Below are positions 48,034 through 59,689 of a DNA stretch of 64,000 bases, piece after piece; position 1 is the first letter of the stretch; every line of letters starts with the position of its first letter. Both the position numbers and the translations under genes were made by a program. The notes under the pieces were generated by a model that did not search any database, was not told the DNA's origin, and saw nothing but the letters and a program-made list of their open reading frames with translations. The DNA is from Catonia carolina. Its lineage: Eukaryota; Arthropoda; Insecta; Hemiptera; Achilidae. The DNA lies in NCBI GenBank assembly GCA_035578175.1, contig JAQMRL010000012.1, positions 23,802,960 to 23,866,959 of the forward strand, in the 5' to 3' direction.

Positions 48034-48172
48034 ATTTCTCATTGCTTGAAATAATGAAAGAAGAGCCAATTAGAGTTAGTATTAGAGGAATGAGACGGAC
48101 ACTTTATCCACCGGTACATCATGCGCCATTAGATAATGCACCACCAGATAAGAGATTGCAACTTGATTGGGT
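48034..48172 (+). CDS. DCX-EMAP: DCX-EMAP exon E: pre-HELP segment and start of HELP motif
   Basis: Acceptor ttgttttcag ends at 48033; the donor is gt|gtatcc after 48172. The exon is 139 nt, entering in phase 1 and leaving in phase 2 (residues 280-326). The split codon with exon D reads Asp. It encodes [20 protein letters not shown], then [15 protein letters not shown] and [10 protein letters not shown], the lead-in to the EMAP HELP motif. The nearer GT at 48171 would break the frame with exon F, whereas 48172 gives Trp-Val-Tyr-Gly-Tyr as in EMAPs, so 48172 was chosen. Confidence 0.9.
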
Positions 48173-49339
48173 GTATCCTTTCTTTATATAAATATAATTT
48201 ATCAACATTAATAATTATATAAGTTAAAAAAGGATTTATCCTTTGTAAGTTAGGGTGTGATTTGATCTACATTTAAGCTAATATTTAATCTGAGAGACTA
48301 CTTTAGGTTAAACAATAAAAACAGTTTAAAAATTTACTCAAAAACACATTTTTAACCCTTCAGGACTCGCATCTGCCATTGGAATGCAAGAACTGTTAGC
48401 TTTTTGTTCCTAACAGTATTACAGTCTGTACCTAATCCTAATTAAACACTTCATTTAATTTTTAATTATGTACCTATTATTTGTATTTTTATACAATAAA
48501 TAATTTTGTGACATCGCAAAGGTTTGATTTGGGATCTGGGTAAAATAAATAATTAACAAACTATCTTTTAAAATTACAAACTATGTAGGCTATTAGAATA
48601 AACAGTCTTGCTTAAATTATGCTAATAAATTACAAACTATAATCAAGATACTTATAATATATAGTAGTAATAAATTAATGATAATAAATGAACTTAACCA
48701 GTAACCAAATTATCTTGCCCTTTGATTAAATCCTGTTTACAATTAATTGTACAATACACAATAAAAACGTTAAACAATACACAGTAGACGTTAGGCCTAC
48801 TTCAAACATAACTGTTATGTTCAATTCACCCACTGAAAGATCAATCAACACTAACTAATTCAAGACGGCTGTTAAACCTTATAGGCCTAACTGACTTATA
48901 GAAATATTCTAGAATAACAAAATATGAAAATACAAAGTCTTTCTGTCGGATTCTTGAAGCCTCTCGACAAAAGGTAAACAAATTGGGATTGAATGCAAGA
49001 TTACAACACCATTACAAAAGAGCTAATTATCTAAATAGATACACTGACCTTTCAGGTAGATATCACAACAATAGGCCTATACTAACCTTTTACACAATAT
49101 TTCTAACCATTTCTTGAAACTAACCTGACTTAATAACTTATATCATCTACATTAACACCTCGACTAACAGTCCTGATGTTAATTGGTCTTCCTGATAGAC
49201 TTGTTGACATGGCTGTTTTACAACATTGGCAAACTATGAAATATTATTGTACAGAGAATCTTCTGGTGATGATCTTGCCAAACCTCGTTGAAGCTGATGG
49301 AAGTGTTCTTATCAAAATTAGTGTTTTTCATATGTATAT

Positions 49340-49895
49340 CCCATTTTTCTCGCGACTATGAACTTTTCATTTCCACTCCAAAATTTCTTGATAGACCTGG
49401 CGCCTCTGTAGTTGTCTGGGTTATTTTCGTGGAATAATGCACATGTTGCTGGAGTATTTTTGTCAACCTTCGGGCAGTCTGATGTTCTGTCACTCTGAAC
49501 ACATTTTACGCATCGAAAAGGTCTCATGTAATTATTTCTCATATGCCCATGTTGCTGGCACCTATTACTTACATTGTACTATGCCTGAAGTCTTTATTGG
49601 TTGTTCAAACTTGACTACACAGCTAGAAATACACTTATTGTTATATAATTATTATTGTCATGAGGTTCTAAGTTTACAAAAAAACATAGACAGAGGTTAT
49701 TTTGTTATGCATTTACACGCTCCAATAACATCACTGCAAATTTTATAACCTAACTTTTCAGTTTCTTCCTTGATTTTTGGAATGGGTGTAGAGCAATGTA
49801 AATTTTTTAGAACCACCCGCAAGATCTCTCCTTCTAAATTGTAAATATGTGTCAAAATTCTTTTCATGCACAACACCAATAATTTTTTTATACAT
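49340..49895 (-). mobile_element. Jockey-type LINE ORF1 (gag-like) pseudogene with zinc knuckle
   Basis: Minus strand, in three frames, reads RVVLKNLHCSTPIPKIKEET, EKLGYKICSDVIGACKCITK, a broken middle, then IKTSGIVQC, RCVKCVQSDRTSDCPKV, NTPATCALFHENNPDNYRGA. The RCVKC...H/RxTxxC and TPATCALC.xxHPxNYxGC patterns are the CCHC knuckles of insect LINE ORF1; here one Cys is Phe. It is the only ORF1 remnant seen. Confidence 0.85.
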
Positions 49896-49951
49896 AGCTA
49901 CAGTACTTGCGGTTATTTTTAACTGATTATTGCTCATTGTTGTGATTTTAT

Positions 49952-50042
49952 AACAATATTATTAAATAATAATAAATAATAATTTATAATAATAATAATA
50001 ATTATAATATAATAATAAATAATAATAATTTAATAAAATTTT
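49952..50042. repeat. AAT/ATT-rich microsatellite
   Basis: Imperfect (AAT)n over about 90 bp in the intron between exons E and F. Confidence 0.85.
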
Positions 50043-50959
50043 ATGTTGTGATCATTTGTTTTGTTTGTTTGTATTTTTTAATAATGGAGTTGTTTGTCAA
50101 TCATGTGTTAGGCCTTAGTAAGATTTCGGTTGAAGCCCTAACTAATTAGATGCTTTAACAGTTTCCATAAACAAATTTTTAATTATACTTAATTATTTTT
50201 AATTTAATTTGTGGAACTAACTGGCTATGGGCACTGCAAAAATAATCGCGTTGCTATGGAAACAGGTTAGGTCTTCTCTAAGTTAGCTTGTGATTCAACC
50301 GAAATCTTACTAAGGAATGAATACATTGTTAATAAAACAATTTTCATTCATGATAGTGCCTTCTAGATTTTTTAGGATCCCTTAGAAGAGAAAAAGAAGA
50401 TGGCATTTTCACATCTGAATGTTTCCCATCATCAGTGTCAACATGGAAACAGCTGTTTCTTGTGGCATTTGTTTATCTAGCAAATTAAGTATTTTTGTGT
50501 TTTTATATCACTGAATAACTGATAAAGTGAGACAATAAAAATTTTCTCCCCAATTCAAACAAGTAGTGCTAACTCTTTTACAATAGTAACAAAAATAATA
50601 GGCTATTTGTAATAAACCACAATAAAAATTCAGCACAGTCTAGGTCTATTCATAATAATTGAATCTCAAAAATACAAGATAACATTTTGTATTCAGTTTT
50701 AAAATGAATAAATAGCAGACATTAACTGTCTTAAAATAATATAGAAAGCATTAAGTTAATACAACAAATATTATGATTAGCTATCATATTATTGTAGTGC
50801 AAAGCATGTTTTTCTTTAATTCTTTTATAAAATTATAAAAGAATTGATTTAATCAAAAGTAAAAAATCATTGTGTTTTTTTGCAATCACTAAACAAAGCT
50901 GATCAACATTGAGGGTAAAATTAAAAATCATTTTATTTTCCTTTATTTTAATTGATCAG

Positions 50960-51109
50960 ATATGGATATCGAGGACATGATTCTAAAAGAAATTTATGGG
51001 TTCTGCCTACCGGTGAACTCTTGTATTACGTTGGAGCAGTCGCTGTTTTGTATGATAGAGATGAAGAAGCACAAAGACATTATACTGGTCATACTGAAGA
51101 TATTCAATG
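50960..51109 (+). CDS. DCX-EMAP: DCX-EMAP exon F: HELP motif and first WD strand
   Basis: Acceptor ttgatcag ends at 50959; donor tg|gtaatt follows 51109. The exon is 150 nt, phase 2 in and phase 2 out (through residue 375 and part of 376). It encodes [20 protein letters not shown], the hallmark of the hydrophobic EMAP-like protein motif, then [20 protein letters not shown] and TGHTEDIQ leading into the first WD repeat. A reading in another frame of the same DNA starts with ATG at 50962 but has no family support. Confidence 0.92.
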
Positions 51110-51394
51110 GTAATTCTTACAAAGTAAACAATTTTTTAAATTTTTAATTCCATGAAATACAATTTGATGTATAAATCTGTGCAGAGTGAAACTGATGCTA
51201 TAGTACTTACAGTAAATCAGTTTGACTTCAGTTTAAACGAGGGTTAAAAGGGGAAAAGCATCAATGTGCATGTACCACTGCTTTGGTATTAATTTGCCAA
51301 GACAACAACATAAACTATACCTAGAGGACATACAGTATATCGCGGAACCTTTTGTAGGTTAACTGTACAAATATACTGTTCGTTACTGTGGACA

Positions 51395-51835
51395 GAAATG
51401 TCAGTTTCTCGAAAATGTGGTCAAACTAATTATCAAGCTGAACGAAATCTAACACGCAATGTAATAAAATGTTGTGAAGTTAAAGCTATACAAAAATACC
51501 TTTCTGTGCCTCTTAACAAAAGCCATGAGTGAGCTGCTAATTACTGTGATGTTTCTCTATCCACAATTTGAAATATAAAGAAGGATTTTAAAGACAGTGA
51601 AGAAGATAATTTGTCAACAAGTTTTGTTGATACCTGGCAAAAATTTGAAAAAAATTTGACACACGTGTGATTGTCGAAATTATGGAGGATATTTATGTCA
51701 ATAAGAAAGTGTTGCCAACATGTGAAAAGTTATTACCGGTTTTAAAAGAAAGGCTAAATTTTAGTTGGAAACCTTATACATTAAGAAAAATTTTAAGGGA
51801 AATGGGGTTAAAAATGTCGGTCACATCAAAGTATA
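51395..51835 (+). mobile_element. DDE-type (Tc1/mariner-like) transposase relic, N-terminal part
   Basis: Plus strand in shifting frames gives VKAIQKYLSVPLNKSHERAA, NYCDVSLSTI, IVEIMEDIYVNKKVLPT and LLPVLKERLNFSWKPYTLRK. This resembles the helix-turn-helix half of insect DDE_3 transposases (E.FPT..KLL..LRER..F....TLRxILxxxGF). The catalytic half is not visible downstream. Confidence 0.65.
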
Positions 51836-52915
51836 TTAATTGAATGGTAACATGTGGTTAACAATGGTGCAATTCACCAGTAGTAAAATGTAGTTTCTCA
51901 CTGTTGAGGTTGGCAGCACTGCAGATTTTCTCTTCCCTTCCTCACAGCCAGTCCATAAGGCATTCTCGTCACTCACTAACTATACTACCCTGTTTTACTG
52001 TCATCCTAATATGAAATATCAGAACTATTGTAGAATAGTGACAAGATAAATTGAGCGCTGACAGTGAGGATACAAAAGCAACTGAACAATCACTTCTTGT
52101 TAGGTTATAAGTGTGCGCCCTCGTTACCGCATGATTAGGCCTACATTGGTTGGCCTAATGTGTAAATTGTTAAACTTGATCTCAACGTAACCTCATTGTT
52201 TTATAAACAAATCTTTTTTTAATTGCTAAGATATTGTTTCAAAACGTTATTTATTTAATCAATTGGTCATTTCCTTTAATGTATTTAAAATTATTTCTTC
52301 ATTAACTAGATGTTTAAACAAGACACAACAAAAAAACTAGACACATACGGCGACTAAATTATGCAAACTTTTTGATTTTTTATGTGTGTTTTACTGACCG
52401 TACTTTGCAGGAGGTGCTGGCAATGTATCTACTGTCCATACGTGAAACAGCACTCAATTTATCTTGCCAGTATTCTACTGATGTCTGACAGCCCAAAAAA
52501 AATTCATGAAACAAGAGTTTTTGTTAATACAGTATAATCCGCTTAATAGGATTTTCATGAGTCCGAGACAAATTAGCGTCCTAGGCGGAAAATTGTCTCA
52601 GTCGAGAAGCGACCAAGACAATCTTCAGAGTGCTTTTTAAAGAAATTATTATTGAAGGCAGAAAAGTGTTAATATTTTAACAATCTGTGTTATGTGAGAA
52701 AATATTAAAAACAGTAATTACATGTAGGTTATAATATATAAATAAATATATCAGTTATTTATGTACTACATAAATAATTTACATTTATATAATAATTTAT
52801 AATTTACAAATTCCTTCTTCAAAAAATTCAGCTGCCTGGGCACAAAGCCAATCTTTCACTACATTTTGATTTGTCATTGTCATCGAAGTGCTGTGAATGG
52901 CATCATCTTAATAAA
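51836..52915. other. Intron F-G, unassigned part
   Basis: No gene seen. At 52534-52640 the sequence acagtataatccgcttaata and aattgtctcagtcgagaagc resembles the left end of a pogo/Tigger-type element, unproven. Confidence 0.45.
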
Positions 52916-52921
52916 TATTGG

Positions 52922-53090
52922 CCACCCCCGTAGCATAGTGGTCACTGGTCTACAACGTGGAGGTCCCGGGTTCGATTCCTAGCTAGGGTCTGGAAATTGT
53001 AGGTAACAAGTCACTACCCAACGTTCCATAACCCACATTAGTCGCTAATGACCAAGCTGTTGATGCAACTTTAAATAAAAAAATAAAAAG
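52922..53090 (+). repeat. SINE family A, intact looking
   Basis: cccgtagcatagtggtcact, B box gggttcgattcc, tail taatgaccaagctgttgatg and an A-rich end. A short duplication (tattgg at 52916-52921 and 53091-53096) flanks it. Lies about 210 bp before the exon G acceptor. Confidence 0.82.
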
Positions 53091-53300
53091 TATTGGGGAG
53101 ATACAACATCCTGTCGCACACCCTTGTTTGTTTTGACTTCATTTGCAATTTGTCCGTCTGTACCGATAACTACCGTTGTGTCCTGTAATAATAGAATACC
53201 AAAAAATTTAAATTATTTTCTTTCCTCATGATTTGGAAGATTATAAAAGTACTATCTTATTCTGAAATTTTAAGTTAAAATTAATTTTGATTATTTTTAG

Positions 53301-53472
53301 TATGGATCTTCATCCTTCAAGAGAAATGGTTGCATCAGGCCAACGTGGTGGACGTAATCGTAAAACGCAAGCACACATACGTATTTGGAGTACAGAAACA
53401 TTACTAACATTGTACTTATTTGGAATGGGAGAATTTGAAATTGGAGTTACAGCTGTGGCTTATTCGCATCTT
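53301..53472 (+). CDS. DCX-EMAP: DCX-EMAP exon G: WD repeat 1 and start of repeat 2
   Basis: Acceptor ttatttttag ends at 53300; donor ctt|gtaagt follows 53472. The exon is 172 nt, phase 2 in, phase 0 out (residues 376-433). The split codon with exon F gives Cys, so the joint reads [16 protein letters not shown]. It continues [27 protein letters not shown] and VTAVAYSHL. The GH...HPS...ASGQ...IRIW pattern is a standard EMAP WD repeat. Confidence 0.93.
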
Positions 53473-54450
53473 GTAAGTTAGATTACTTTTTAAATATAAA
53501 TTAAAATTATAATGTGCGTGATAAAGCACTGAAATGTGACTATATTTATCAAATTATACCAATCATAATTACATAAGAGGAGAAACACAAGTTGATTATA
53601 TAGACAAAGATTTCAATGTGGTAGTAGAAGAGTGTGATAGAGACAATAAAAATAAGATTGAAAAAGTATGAGATGTTTCATATTTTATAGAAACAGTCAA
53701 CGCTCAATTTAATGGACTAACTGGGGATACCGATGTTCGTTGTGAAAATCAATTAAATTGGAAGTCATTCAATTAACGTAATCGGTCACGTATGTTTCTA
53801 AAATGTATAAAAGTAAACATTGGATTTGCTTATAGCCTTAGAACTTATAACTTATTCTTTTAACTTTCAGAAACTGTGCATTTCTGGAAGAACTTACCTC
53901 ACAGTAGGAGCTTATGTGCAGGAAAAATCCTAATGTTTACAATGATAGCAGTCATGTCAACACTAAAAAATATTTATAATACGTATATAATTAGTTACGA
54001 ATATCAAAAACTGTTATTGGTAATTTTTTTCACAAAAATTAATATTCCTTAGATTTTTGTAATTTTCAAACTGTTTTATTAATTTAGGAGGCTAATCCAT
54101 TAAATCGAGCATTGACTGTATTTAAAAGAGTAAAAGCAGGATTATTCAGTAAAAGTAGGATTAGTTCATTTTAAATGAACAAAAATAAAATTTAAGAATA
54201 TTGAAATTATATAAACTGCTGCTGCCATCTGTAATAAATATGAGAAGGAAAAGATTAGAATAATAACTGAATAGTTTTGTATCTAGATAACTGAAGGTGC
54301 AATGTCTTCTGTAGATTTTTGATGAAAAATTTTAAAGTTTTGCCTGATATTTTGTGTACTCTGATGATGGTGAATCCACTAAAACTTGCGTAAGTAGGCA
54401 AGGCAAATCAAGGCAGCTAAAAAGGTTCATGAAATTTATAATAAATTAAA
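53473..54450. other. Intron G-H, first part
   Basis: Sequence between the exon G donor and the pogo-like element. No ORF over 60 codons and no repeat family recognised. Confidence 0.55.
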
Positions 54451-54452
54451 TA

Positions 54453-55615
54453 CAGTCGATTCCGAATAATTTGTCCACTGGTTAATTGGGGCAGCCAGTT
54501 TTTTGGGACAGTTCATTAAAGAACAAAAAAAACAGGATTTTCATAGGTAAGTACTCGGTTTATTCGGTCCATAATGCTGCTTATTGGGGCCAATCCGATA
54601 TATGTTTTATTAAACCATTACAGGCCAGTGACAAACATGTGGTTCTAAGCGGCAAGATCAGCAAGATAAGATAGTGGGCAGGATAGAGGTAGTAAACTTT
54701 TCGACAGATAAACAACAGTAATCATACATCAGTCATAATAGAGATGTTATTTACAGAACAATGTGTACATAATCGTCGTTGCAAGAATTTCAGTGAGTCC
54801 AGTCCACTAGTTAGGCCCGACCTTACAAGTTGTATAACCAATTTATAGCAATTTACAGTTAATTATCACTTATCATACGTATTCTGTACATATAATGTTC
54901 GTAATTCCATGCTTCTCAACAGTTTTTGTGATTTCATGTGTGTACTGTAACACTTTTTTCTGGTTGTTTTGTTATATGCAGGCATACTTTTTTATTTTTC
55001 TTAATAAAATTCCCACTTGTTTTCCACATTTTGTTGACATTTTTATGTGAAGGCTTACTGTACAGTACCTACTACATAATGTCTTTGTGAGTTAAAAGGC
55101 CGCGTAATGATACAACTGAGAACGAATAAAGCTTCTTGACAAAATAAAAACGTATCGTTCTAACTTAAGCCAATGTTAAATACTGGAACTAACTGGTGTA
55201 CCAAAAAGTACGATAGCTTGTATTGAGCTCCAAGAAGGTAAAATATGCCAAGAATGGGCATTAAAAGATCAAGGAACATCTCAGAAAAGAAAACGTGAAG
55301 GAAAGAAACCACTTGTTGAGAAGCGCTGAATGAATGTTTTGCCATTGTAACTTCACAAGTTGTTAGTGTCAATGGTTCAATGCTTAAAACCAAGGCAAAA
55401 GTTTTTGCTAAAAAGTTGAATCATTGTTCGGATACCCTGTTTTTATTTCTTATGTAAATGGATAGAACTTGCATGTAAAATGTATGTGTACGATATTTTT
55501 AATAAAATACAGTTTCGTATATGCTACAGATTACGAATTCATTTATTAGGGCCAGCCATTTAATTTGGCCAAAATTCCCCGATCCTGATGTGTCCCAATT
55601 ATCCATAATTGACTG
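54453..55615 (+). mobile_element. Pogo/Tigger-like DNA transposon with TIRs, decayed
   Basis: The element is framed by TA (54451-54452 and 55616-55617) and inverted repeats CAGTCGATTCCGAATAATTT on the left and, read inward from the right, CAGTCAATTATGGATAATTG. Inside, 55255-55440 reads in mixed frames GTSQKRKREGKKPLVE and VTSQVVSVNGSMLKTKAKVF and AKKLNHC, matching the CENP-B-type HTH domain of Tigger/pogo transposases. At 1163 bp it is shorter than an intact pogo element and lacks a recognisable catalytic domain. Confidence 0.75.
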
Positions 55616-55824
55616 TAGAAATTTTACCGAATTGTGTCACTTTGCATTTGTTTAAAAATTAGTTAAAAGTTACTTGATCAATGAAATATTTTACAAAATA
55701 CAAGAATTTCTATCTAATAATTTTTCATTTAAAGTTAATAAATAAATATTGAATGAGTTGACACCCTTTTTGAAGCAAGTAAGTAAACAACATATAAATT
55801 GGTACATTTGTAATTTAAGTAATA

Positions 55825-56749
55825 CGAGGTATGGTGAAAAAATAAGTGAATAATTTTATTATGAACAAAGTAATAAGCTTACATTAAATTTGAATTAATC
55901 TCCTTCAAAGCACCTCTTGGCTAGCAATGCATTTATCTGAATGTTGATTCCATGATTGGAAGCACTTCTGGACGCTTCTTTTGGAAGGGCCTTTAGCTGC
56001 TTTCTTGAGGCCCTCTCAGTGGTTGGGAATGGTGTGGAAATGTTTTCCTTTCAGCACAGTTTGTATTTTTGGGAAGGGTCAGAAGTCACATGGTGCTAAA
56101 TCTGAAGATTAAGGAGGATGTGGACAGACAGGAATTTTTGTTAGCCGAAAACTCTGGATCAAAAAGTGAGGTGTGGCAAGGGCGTCAAAAGTCGGGGAAC
56201 GAATTTCGCACTTGCTCGTTTCATTTGCAAATTATCGATTAAAATGCTTTGTTCAAACTCGTACAAGATGTTCAGTTCTTCAGTAAGCTCTTGAATAGTC
56301 AATCGGATGTTTGAACGAACCAGTTTTACCACTTTTTTCATGTTTTGATCTGTTTTTGAGGTCAAAGGACATCCCGACCATTCCTCGTCTTCAATAGACT
56401 CATTTCTGCTTTTAAATTGCTTATACCGCTTTTGTTAACAGTCTTCAGAGTTATCATATTATCGCCATACTCTAATTTTAACATTTCCATAAGCTTCTAT
56501 GGTATTTTTTTGAAACTTAAAACAAAATTAATTCAACACGATGTTTCGAAATCCATGATGCATGGCAGAGACGGTAAACATGACCTCACTCTTCCAGCTC
56601 TGGAAGCCGACTGACAATTTGAAACTTGTTCAAACTTGATACTGATTATCTCAAAGAACCAGGCTACTGAACTTTTTACTGCAAATGGACGTAGTGTCTG
56701 CAGTTCTTTCTTAGCAAAATCATTCACTGTATTTTTTGACCACACCTCG
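55825..56749 (-). mobile_element. Mariner element, internally deleted
   Basis: TA dinucleotides (55823-55824, 56750-56751) flank inverted repeats: CGAGGTATGGTGAAAAAATA on the left and, inward from the right, CGAGGTGTGGTCAAAAAATA. On the minus strand the N-terminal half is recognisable (NMKKVVKLVRSNIRLTIQEL, MKRASAKFVPRLLT) and so is the C-terminal tail (DLAPCDF, FPKIQTVLKGKHF, CFQSWNQHSDKCIAKR). The middle with most of the catalytic triad is missing, and length is 925 bp against about 1.3 kb for intact mariners. Related copies: 59090-59190 and 63660-64000. Confidence 0.85.
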
Positions 56750-56765
56750 TATGCATACTTAGATA

Positions 56766-57519
56766 CAGAGGTGAATCAATAATACAAACAGGTCTTGTTT
56801 TTATTTAAATTCTAATTTATTTCACTAAAGCCTACTAATATATAATAAATTACAACAACTGGCCTCCAAGTGCTTCTTTAAGGGGGTCCAAAAAGATGGT
56901 AGTCACAAGGCGATAAGTCTGGAGTGTAGAGTTGATGTTTCAGCATTTCCCAACCTAATTCATCCAATTTTTGCATGGTAGCGTTAGCTAAATGAGGTGT
57001 GGTGTTGCCATGAGGAAGAATGACACTAATGGCAATTTCATGGCATCCAGGAACTCATAAAAACTGTGCATTAACTCTCCGTCAATCATGGAGTAAATCA
57101 ATGTTAAAAACACCTTGCCAATCAACAAACCTCGCCTCAATGTTGGCCTTGGCCATAATCATCCTTGGGCGGCGATTATGGTTCTCGTTCTTGGCCTTTT
57201 CACGCACTCCAGAAAATTCTTCATGTCAAATAAACACATGGGTTCTTGGTAGGGTGTTGTCCACTGTTCCTGTTATCGCCACAAAATTTTGGTTAGGTTC
57301 ACCCATTACTTCACTAAAAGCTAGATGATCCGCTGCTCCCTGGAGATATGCATTTCTTTCTCGCTTATGGTTTCTTTTGATAGTAAATGGTGTGAGAGTT
57401 GCAGCCAGTTCTTTTGTCTCTCTAATGGTACGTACTACCTGCACATCAACCCCTTCCAGGTCAGAACTCCTTCAGATTTTTTAAGAAAATCAGTCCCGCT
57501 TTTATTTTATACACCCTTG
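56766..57519 (-). mobile_element. Second mariner-like relic, adjacent to the first
   Basis: TA at 56764-56765 and 57520-57521 frame imperfect inverted ends (cagaggtgaatcaataata; inward from the right, caagggtgtataaaataaaa). The minus strand, frame-shifted, reads NATMQKLDELGWEMLKH then QLYTPDLSPCDYHLFGPLKE, the block around the third catalytic aspartate of SETMAR-like mariners. It starts only 15 bp from the first mariner's right end. The N-terminal portion is not recognisable. Confidence 0.7.
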
Positions 57520-57626
57520 TAATTCTCATTAAGTTAACTTTATCTTATACATTCTATACAGTTATGTCCTATACTCCCTTTAGGAGTTTCCTGGATGCTA
57601 TTTAATACAAATTCACATCCACATTT

Positions 57627-57808
57627 GCCGGCCGCGTTGGCGATGTTGGTAACGTGCTCGCCTCTCATCACGCGGTCTTGGGTTCGAATCCCACTCGGGC
57701 ATGGCATTTTTTCATACGTTACAAAAAATTCATTTCATCCTTCACCGTCTGCATTAGCAGCAATTTGCAAAACAGTCGGACGTTAAACTAAAAAAAAAAT
57801 AAATAAAA
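57627..57808 (+). repeat. SINE family B with 12-bp target duplication
   Basis: Head gcgatgttggtaacgtgctc, B box gggttcgaatccc, tail acagtcggacgttaaacta then A-rich. The duplication acatccacattt is perfect at 57615-57626 and 57809-57820. It ends about 45 bp before the exon H acceptor. The tRNA-like head could be miscalled as a tRNA gene. Confidence 0.88.
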
Positions 57809-57865
57809 ACATCCACATTTTTATTTTGATCTTAAAATGAATATCACACAAATTTTTGTTTTCAG

Positions 57866-57961
57866 AATGGTGGGAGTTATGTGTTGGCAGTGGATGGCGG
57901 AAGAGAAAGAATACTATCGGTCTGGCAGTGGCAGTGGGGTCATCTACTAGGCAAAGTTGCT
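57866..57961 (+). CDS. DCX-EMAP: DCX-EMAP exon H: WD repeat 2
   Basis: Acceptor tttgttttcag ends at 57865; donor gct|gtaagt follows 57961. The exon is 96 nt, 32 codons, phase 0/0 (residues 434-465). It encodes [20 protein letters not shown] then [12 protein letters not shown], completing the repeat opened in exon G (AYSHL joined to NGGSY). A SINE insertion ends only about 45 bp before the acceptor (right target duplication at 57809-57820), so the branch-point region is now close to young repeat sequence. Confidence 0.92.
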
Positions 57962-58137
57962 GTAAGTTATAGTGTAACATAAATAAAAAACCTCTACTTA
58001 GAATTGACTGTTGCCTAATCCTTGCTTGGAGAAGAAAAAGTAGACAAACTACAAAACAGTATAGTATATTTTAAGATACATTAATTTTTTAGTAAAGCAG
58101 GAGGATTGTTTATGTAAACCTGGTGCATCCTAGGGTT

Positions 58138-58178
58138 AAAACAGTCGGACGTTAAACCAAAAAAAAAAAAATAAATTA
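58138..58178 (+). repeat. SINE family B tail fragment
   Basis: aaaacagtcggacgttaaac followed by poly(A); the extreme 3' end only. Confidence 0.6.
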
Positions 58179-58654
58179 GCATTTACAGAAATAGAATATG
58201 TTGAAAAATAAATATTTTATTATCGTTTTAGTGTGAAGGGTAGGGTAGAGTGTTGAAATTTTTTTATGTAAACAGATATTGCTTGCAGGTCATCTGCAAG
58301 TCAATATACAAACATGTTTCTTAGTTTGTGTGAAAGCTGTGATGTTTTCTATAGGAATTTGCTTTTGTTAGAAACTGTTAGGTTTAATGTACGCTGTAGC
58401 AAAGTGAGTAAGAAAGTGGCGCATGACAAAATACTACCAGCAATGTTCCCAAACAAGTCACTCTCATATCATTCTCGTCTAACCTGTAGAATTGTGAAAT
58501 ATATGTACGTGTAGATAAAATTATGCTTTACAAATTATTTTTCACAAGTAAAATCTAACTGTACGAATGTGAGTGTGATGTCATGGGAAAGAAATGTAAT
58601 AAGATCGCTGTGTATTAGAAGTGGAACAGTACGGAACAGCCGAAGCCTTAAGAC

Positions 58655-59084
58655 TTAATAATTGGAACGTTTAAGAACTGGAATGTACATGTTTTATTAC
58701 ATTTATAATTTTGTTTTTTATTCATTTTACAAGAGTGTTATTTTAAGTATTTGAATTGAATGTTCTATTTTTGTGTATTTGACGTTTTATTGTATTTGAA
58801 GCATATGTTTGAGCTCTCATAAGACATTATTAGTTATTACTTTAATCTTGTTCCAATTTCACATTTTAAATTCTACATTGTAAGTTATTAATTTATGCCC
58901 TCTTGAACATCCTTTTTTATTTTATTTGTTAAACAAAGAATCAAGCAATAAATGAAAGAGAATTTATAACATTGACAAAAATAAGAAAGTTATTCTTTTA
59001 TTTCATTTAGTTCTTTAAATTTTAAAATATTTGTTTTTGGGACTACTCAAATTGGGATTTTCCTTGGGAGAAAGTCACTAATCA
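58655..59084 (+). repeat. Direct repeat X, copy 1 (upstream of exon I)
   Basis: gacgttttattgtatttgaa, ttgaacatcc and aaataagaaagttattcttt are shared with 60690-61272. Non-coding, unknown family. Confidence 0.75.
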
Positions 59085-59089
59085 ATCCT

Positions 59090-59185
59090 TATATCAAATT
59101 TGAATTAATCTCCTTTAAAGTGCTCTTCTTGGCCAGCGATACAATTATCCCAATGTTGGTTCCATGATTGGAAAATTTCTGGCAT
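59090..59185 (-). mobile_element. Short mariner fragment
   Basis: The stretch aaatttgaattaatctcctt and the following ~80 bases match 55885-55980, the C-terminal end of the internally deleted mariner, in the same orientation. Confidence 0.7.
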
Positions 59186-59189
59186 CCAA

Positions 59190-59256
59190 CATATGTAATG
59201 TTTTATTATTTACATTGGCAAGAGAAAGTAGTGTGAGTGTCTCACACCAGATTTTT
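59190..59256 (+). repeat. HINE-like repeat, 3' end
   Basis: ttatttacattggcaagaga, aagtagtgtgagtgtctcac and accagattttt. Only the terminal 60-70 bp are present, directly after a mariner fragment. Confidence 0.68.
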
Positions 59257-59488
59257 AGGAAAGTAGGAGGATTCTGTGTTCTGTTAAACCTGATATACCC
59301 TAGAATAGTATTTTTCCATTATTATATTCACTAAATATTCATTTTGTAGCGATTCATAATCCCAGTTGAACTTTTGGATGATCCAAATACATTTTATGAC
59401 TGAAATTAAAATCTTGATAGATAAACACAAATTTATACTACTTTTGATAATATATATTTTATATTTAATTTTAATATGTGTCTTCTAG

Positions 59489-59626
59489 ACGATGCAAGAA
59501 GAAATGACTGGAGCTGCTTTCCATCCTTTAGATGATAATTTACTTATAACTCATGGTAAAGGACATCTAACATTTTGGACAAGACGTAAAGACGGATTTT
59601 TTGAAAGAACTGATATCATTAAACCT
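59489..59626 (+). CDS. DCX-EMAP: DCX-EMAP exon I: WD repeat 3
   Basis: Acceptor gtcttctag ends at 59488; donor cct|gtaagt follows 59626. The exon is 138 nt, 46 codons, phase 0/0 (residues 466-511). It encodes [36 protein letters not shown] and [10 protein letters not shown]. The THGKGHL.FW pattern is shared by EMAP-family WD repeats. The two introns around it carry copies of the same ~0.4-0.6 kb repeat in direct orientation. Confidence 0.93.
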
Positions 59627-59689
59627 GTAAGTATTACATTTAATAATACCTAATAATATCGTTTAAAAAAAATACTTTTATGTATTTTA

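Noticed and set aside
49176..49748. Plus-strand ORFs at 49176-49361 and 49437-49748
   Set aside because: They are on the non-coding strand of the gag-like LINE ORF1 relic or run into it, and show no features of their own.
50962..51147. 61-aa ORF starting with ATG in exon F
   Set aside because: It is an alternative frame; the HELP motif is in the other frame, which is continuous with the flanking exons.
57627..57710. Apparent tRNA genes with A and B boxes (also at 1712, 6330, 35632, 52922)
   Set aside because: Each is the head of a multi-copy element with target duplications and a common non-tRNA tail, so they are SINEs.
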